In this document: piece by piece, positions 59,698 through 64,000 of the stretch
Position numbering within the stretch: the stretch's first letter is position 1
How the letters are laid out: each line of letters begins with the position of its first letter
Assembly (NCBI RefSeq): GCF_963675165.1
Contig: NC_087389.1
Location: forward strand, 5,814,621-5,878,620
Source of the DNA: Halichondria panicea
Lineage: Eukaryota > Porifera > Demospongiae > Suberitida > Halichondriidae
Reading direction: 5' to 3'
DNA length: 64,000 bases
Made by a program: the position numbers and the translations under genes
Notes under the pieces: model-generated
Seen by the model: only the letters and a program-made list of their open reading frames with translations
What the model was told of the DNA's origin: nothing
Databases searched by the model: none

Positions 59698-62600
59698 CTA
59701 TCTAGATCTACAAGTAGGACAAAACCAATCTCCAAGTGGAGATACTTTAATACGAACACATTTATAATGATACCACACAGTACATGTGTCGCACTGGACC
59801 ATTTCATCATAACAGTCAGGGCGGAGACAAGGGCAGTATATCGTAATTACTATGCTGGAAAATCTTTCTGGTCTCTTGCGGCTACTAACATCTTTTGACT
59901 TTGGAAATCTTCTGAGTTTCTCATTTTCAAAGCAACGCACAAGATGTGGCCTCATTTTGTCTTCATTTAGGGTGATGGTATCCAGATTGTCTCCTTGCAA
60001 TGCGTGGTATGCAGCGGCAATTGCAAACAAACCACAGTTGTTACTGCCACTGCTCTGCTGTTGAATGGAGGCCACAGATAGTAACAGCCCATTGTGCGCT
60101 ATTAAAGGCTTATACATCTGTGCGATTTGCAGCTCAGCACTTGGCTCCAGGTCTTTCCCATATTGGAAGCAGCTATCAAAGAGGAAAAGTTCCCCCTTGA
60201 TGAGTGCTGTCGCAATCCAGTGATGCCTCTCTGTTACAAAGAATATCTGCACGGCTGTATAGGATATATATGATATAATTATTATACGGTACGGCCAAGG
60301 ATGAGGATGAGGTATAATTATACCAATACTATAATAATACTACTATTAATTTAAGTAGAAATTATACCTGTGGCTTCACTACTAGTGACTGCAGGAAAGG
60401 ACATCTTCTGAACCAGAAGAGTAGAATAACAGCCTTCAATATTTGGAAATTGCATTCGCATCAGTTTGTGCGCAGCATACATATGACGGTCAGAAAGCAT
60501 CCCGCTCTCAGCAAGAACTACATCCTTGTCTCCCGTCCTCAGGTCCAAATCCTTCACCCAGTAACTTGAATTCTGTCGAATGTGCACACAATAATTATAA
60601 TGAACGGTTTATAGTGTGCATGCACATAATTATTAATAATAATTGTAATTAACGATAGCTCCTGTTAACAAGTATATAACTATATACCTTTCTTGTTACA
60701 GATTGAGTAGTCCTTTGCTTCTTCAAAGGTGGCTCCATAGAGGATGCAGTCTTAACCTGAGAGAAGGGGGCGTCTCGCTTGCGAGAGGAGTGAGCATCTG
60801 GCTTGTGAGAGGAGGGGACGTCTGGCTTGTGAGAGGAGGGAGCGGCTGGCTTGTGAGAGGAGGGGACGTCTGGCTTGTGAGAGGAGGGAGCGGCTGGCTT
60901 GTGAGAGGAGGGGACGTCTGGCTTGTGAGAGGAGGGGACGTCTGGCTTGTGAGAGGAGGGAGCGGCTGGCTTGTGAGAGGAGGGGACGTCTGGCTTGTGA
61001 GAGGAGGGAGCGGCTGGCTTGTGAGAGGAGGGGACGTCTGGCTTGTGAGAGGAGGGAGCGGCTGGCTTGTGAGAGGAGGGGGCGTCTGGCTTGTGAGAAG
61101 AGGGAAAATCACAATTTTTTTCCCACAGCTTCTAAAAATGGAGTGTATAATTATAAAGAAACATGAAACATTAAATTAATATCGTAAAGAGAAATGTAAT
61201 GTAATTATAATTAGCTTCAAAATCTAGAGACACATGCATTATACCTTGCTTGGGTCTTTCATAGGAGTACTCGTCAAAGAAGGGTTAAACTGATCGAGAG
61301 ATTCATCGTGATGGTTGTCTGATAATTCGGAAGGATCCGAGAGAGAACTATGTTGATCAAAGATAGGTTTTTCGGAGTCTGAGCCATGGTAATGCTTTAA
61401 CCGCTGTTGGTTAACAGCCTTTTTTAAGGTCTTTCCAGTCTTAGGGTTGGCAATCTTAAAGACTCCCTTGTCCAAGCACTCCACCACCGTGTATGGGCCT
61501 AACCACCGAGGCTTCAGCTTGTCTCCCTTCTTACATTCCCTGGCTGAATTCCTCAGCCAGACCAAAGTCCCAGTCTTAAACACCTATATAATTAGAAAAA
61601 TGACATGGCTATGACATTAAACGAGTAATGAAAATAGCCATGCTACGCTCATACAATGATATAGCCTGCTCACCCTCTTGTCTGCATGCTTCCGATCATA
61701 GTACATCTTGTCCTTTTCTTGGGCATTGTCAATGTTCTTCTTGGCTTTGCTGTGGATATCATCCTTTAACTTTGTAACAGCTCGAGCATGGGTCATAATG
61801 GCACTAATGTCCCAGCTCTGCTCAAGTTCACCCTCGCTGCCTAACTCCAGTTGAATAGGGAGTACAGGTTTCCTGCATGTGGAATGTTATAACAATAATG
61901 CATGCATGCCAGATTATCATGTAATTATTATAATAATTATAATTATGAACAACTCACCGACAGAACATCAACTCGAAAGGTGAATACTTCGTTGCCTTTT
62001 GCTTACTCGTCCTATAAGCAAAGAGAATAGCGGGCAAGTGGTAGTCCCAGTCGGTCTGTGAGTCATTCACATATTTGAGTAGTGCTGTTTGAAGTGTTTG
62101 ATTGAAACGTTCAGTTAGCCCGTTGGTTTGTGGGTGGTAAGCTGAAGTGACCCTGTGCTCTGTTCCAGTGAATCGAAAAAGCTCTGTGTTGACCTGATTA
62201 ACAAACTCACGGCCTTGGTCCGATATCAGCACCTCACAAAACCCAAACCTGCGTGCATGTATAACCATAATCATTAAATACGTGTTATTATAATTATGTG
62301 TAGAGATGCATGTGATTACAATTTCACACACATGCATAGCTTACCGACAAAACAAGTTGTACAGGAACATTGCCACTCCAAATGCAGTTTTGTCAGGGAG
62401 TGGGGCTGCTTCAGCCCATTTGCTAAAATAATCGACCAATGTTACCACATATTTGCTGCCATTGGGTGTAATCGGCAAAGGTCCTATCAAGTCTATGCCA
62501 ACCTATAAAGTGAATTACATAATTATAATTAATATATGATTGTGCTCAAAACAAATAATTATTATGCAATGCCATAAAAATTATAGTGTACATATACCTG

Positions 62601-63109
62601 ATGCCAGACTTTGGGTTGTACAGATATCGGATGGAGTTTGGCATTTGTCTTTACAAATGCTGGGTTCATTCTCTGGCACTGGCTGCAGTTCTTTACATAC
62701 TCTCGAATCTCCTCCACCATCGACTTCCAGTAGAATCTAGAACATATCTTGTCTATAGTTCTATCTCTTCCAAAGTGGCCACCAGCTGTTCCTGCATGCA
62801 TCAATAGATTACAAGCATACATACATGCTCTATTACCTACTATTATCATTTTACCAAAGCCATAATAATTATTATACCTGCATGGCAATCTTCGAGGATT
62901 CTTGATTTCTCCTCATTGCTGCGCACACATATCCTCCAGTCAGCTGCATCAGCAGCTTTGGTGTGCTTCTTGTAATATAGGCTACCATTTTCAAACTTAA
63001 AGTTCTGCCTGCATTTTCTTCTAAAGTTTGCCTTCTCTGTTTTGCTGTTAATAGTAGGAGGGTATTCTCCTTTTCGTAAATAGTTTTCAATCTCTTGTAA
63101 ATTCTCCAT
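59698..63109 (-). CDS. Ginger1 transposase: integrase, GPY/F, Ulp1-type protease, PHD
   Basis: Nine exons, all phases consistent: 62878-63109, 62598-62791, 62345-62502, 61958-62248, 61674-61872, 61245-61583, 60688-61131, 60368-60572 and 59698-60254. Total 2,619 nt, 872 residues, no stop inside. In order: N-terminal helical region (MENLQEIENYL), H2C2 finger (CHAG..GGHFG...CSQC), integrase core with D (VGIDLIGPL), D (LISDQGREF) and E (GLTERFNQ) spaced as DD35E, and a GPY/F module (RWLGPYTVVE). Then come 8-residue repeats SSHKPDVP/SSHKPAAP and a basic stretch (PPLKKQR), possibly a nuclear signal. Last are a Ulp1-like cysteine protease (HHW, LFDSCF, SIQQQ, NNCGLFA) and a C-terminal C4HC3 PHD finger (QCDTCTVWYHYKC...WFCPTC). 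The integrase would cut and join the ends. The protease may process SUMO-like partners and the PHD finger may read histone H3 (inference). Confidence 0.92.
60765..61100. repeat. 24-bp in-frame tandem repeat inside the transposase gene
   Basis: About 14 units of ggcttgtgagaggaggggac with a gtct/ggct ending, alternating two variants. In the true frame (minus strand) each encodes SSHKP plus DVP or AAP. Other frames are also open because 24 is a multiple of 3. Confidence 0.9.
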
Positions 63110-63424
63110 TTCTTGCTGCCTTCTTCAAATGACATGACTGTGAACGATCACTGGTTTTATACCATAGATCTAGCTGTCACTTGCTGTCAACTACAGGATA
63201 GAACAATTAACCTTGCAACTCTGCTCTTCACACATTTATAGGTCTACATTCCAGCTGTCACTTGCTGTCTACTACAGGATGAACACTTGCTTCATTGCTA
63301 CCTTGCATGCTACTACTAACCTTGCTCTTCATCCTGCATGGCTCTTCATTCTCTACTATATGTCTATGAGGAGTGCATGAATGTACTCTTGCTACTATAT
63401 ACTTACATTGATGGCAACATTGGC

Positions 63425-63535
63425 GGAACAAACATGCGCATAGGGGAGTCATTTATTCCTGGGGGAGTCACCCACACCTTAGGCAGGAATGACCGGGGAG
63501 TCACTCCCACCGGGGAGTCATTTATTCCTCTGACA
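63425..63535. repeat. Right TIR and subterminal GGGAGTCA repeats
   Basis: Four GGGAGTCA motifs, inverse of the left-end motif, ending in the TIR (attcctctgaca). Confidence 0.8.
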
Positions 63536-63539
63536 CCGG

Positions 63540-64000
63540 TATAAAAACATACGCTATAAATTTATAAATTATAGACTATAGCTAAAGAGGTATCATGGAC
63601 ATGCATATAATTTATAATCACTTCAAGTTCTAATTCTCTGTCTAATTTACTGGCTTACCAACTGGTCTCAGTGGCTCAGAATAAATTTTTCAGGGCTTGT
63701 TGTTTATGTAAGGGAATTCCCCAACCTGGATAGGTGGGGCTCATCTGACAAATATTTGTAGAGTCTATACCATTATACTTCATTTGCTCTTTTTAATTCA
63801 GGACAGTAATACAATTAATTGTGACATGAAACACAGTAAAGGGGTAGAAACAAATAAAGTGTGGAAATTATGTTCAGTAAAAACGAGTTCAGCTAAAAAT
63901 GAAGATAATGTGTAGCAGCTGTACAGACTCTGACCAACTTCTTTGAGGAGGGCAGCTGGGTACTTTGTGAAGTGCACTGTTGGCAGAATATCATCCTGTG
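63540..64000. repeat. Continuation of duplication B (parallel to 7,227-7,672)
   Basis: Sequence resumes the copy A alignment exactly after the transposon and runs to the window edge. It includes the relic FYVE exon (about 63,915-63,999). A 15-base stretch ending near 63,725 (taagggaattcccca) is extra compared with copy A. The duplication therefore extends beyond the window. Confidence 0.8.

Larger units (their letters stand above)
59112..63535 (-). mobile_element. Ginger1-type DNA transposon, complete (4,424 bp)
   Basis: Terminal inverted repeats of 24 bp with two mismatches begin TGTCA and end TGACA, inside a 4-bp CCGG duplication. Ginger1 elements are known cut-and-paste transposons with a retroviral-type integrase, TGT...ACA ends and 4-bp C/G-rich duplications. 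The single gene inside is on the minus strand and covers most of the element. The flanks join exactly to the continuous sequence of NLR copy A, so the insertion is clean and younger than the segmental duplication. Intact ends plus an uninterrupted frame suggest recent activity (inference). Confidence 0.93.

Noticed and set aside
60703-61179. Plus-strand ORF of LVRGGDVWLVRGG repeats and a minus-strand ORF of PLTSQTSPP repeats
   Set aside because: Off-frame readings of the 24-bp repeat in the transposase exon. The spliced frame is SSHKPDVP/SSHKPAAP.
59112-63535. Ty3/Gypsy LTR retrotransposon or endogenous retrovirus
   Set aside because: Integrase and GPY/F are retroelement-like, but there are no LTRs, gag, protease or reverse transcriptase; short TIRs and a 4-bp CCGG duplication fit Ginger1.

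Overview
The window looks like nuclear DNA of an early-branching animal, most likely a demosponge of the Amphimedon type. This is inferred from content, not from a database match. The DNA is AT-rich and intron-dense with GT-AG splice sites. It carries animal gene families: NACHT-LRR and Roc-COR proteins with Death domains, eIF4E3, CRELD, dynein heavy chain and FYVE. Most coding exons lie on the minus strand, and many real exons are too short or too spliced to appear as long ORFs, so the gene models below rest on splice sites and matching intron phases.

Layout. (1) 1-7,671: NLR-like gene copy A (NACHT, LRR, linker, C-terminal Death domain), a hAT-like MITE, then microsatellite DNA. (2) 7,680-12,012: relic exons, a possible tRNA-derived SINE, and a four-exon eIF4E3-like gene. 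(3) 12,236-16,753: a Roc-COR GTPase gene ending in the same linker/Death exon cassette as the NLR. (4) 19,440-24,370: a coiled-coil gene that appears to contain a run of 3-nt and 12-nt microexons, a half FYVE finger and an EGF exon. (5) 25,115-26,230: a broken dynein heavy-chain fragment. (6) 26,640-34,669: decayed first copy of a segmental duplication, then the N-terminal half of a CRELD gene. (7) 35,000-40,660: a truncated Death-domain exon, a small two-exon gene on the plus strand, minisatellites and AT-rich DNA. (8) 40,680-51,870: second copy of the duplication, with a largely intact ankyrin/coiled-coil gene (synphilin-1-like, tentative), duplicated EGF exons, a broken membrane-protein gene and several MITEs. 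(9) 51,872-64,000: NLR copy B, a near-identical duplicate of region 1, split by a complete 4,424-bp Ginger1-type DNA transposon.

How it fits together. The region is a patchwork of segmental duplications in which immune-type genes (NLR, Roc-COR) share and exchange a C-terminal Death-domain module. Copies decay independently: the two NLR copies carry different frameshifts, and in the other duplicated genes one or both copies are broken. The Ginger1 element has consistent intron phases over nine exons and would encode an uninterrupted protein of about 872 residues with H2C2 zinc finger, DD35E integrase, GPY/F module, 8-residue repeats, Ulp1-type protease and PHD finger. NLR copy A provides the empty insertion site, so the element arrived after the duplication.
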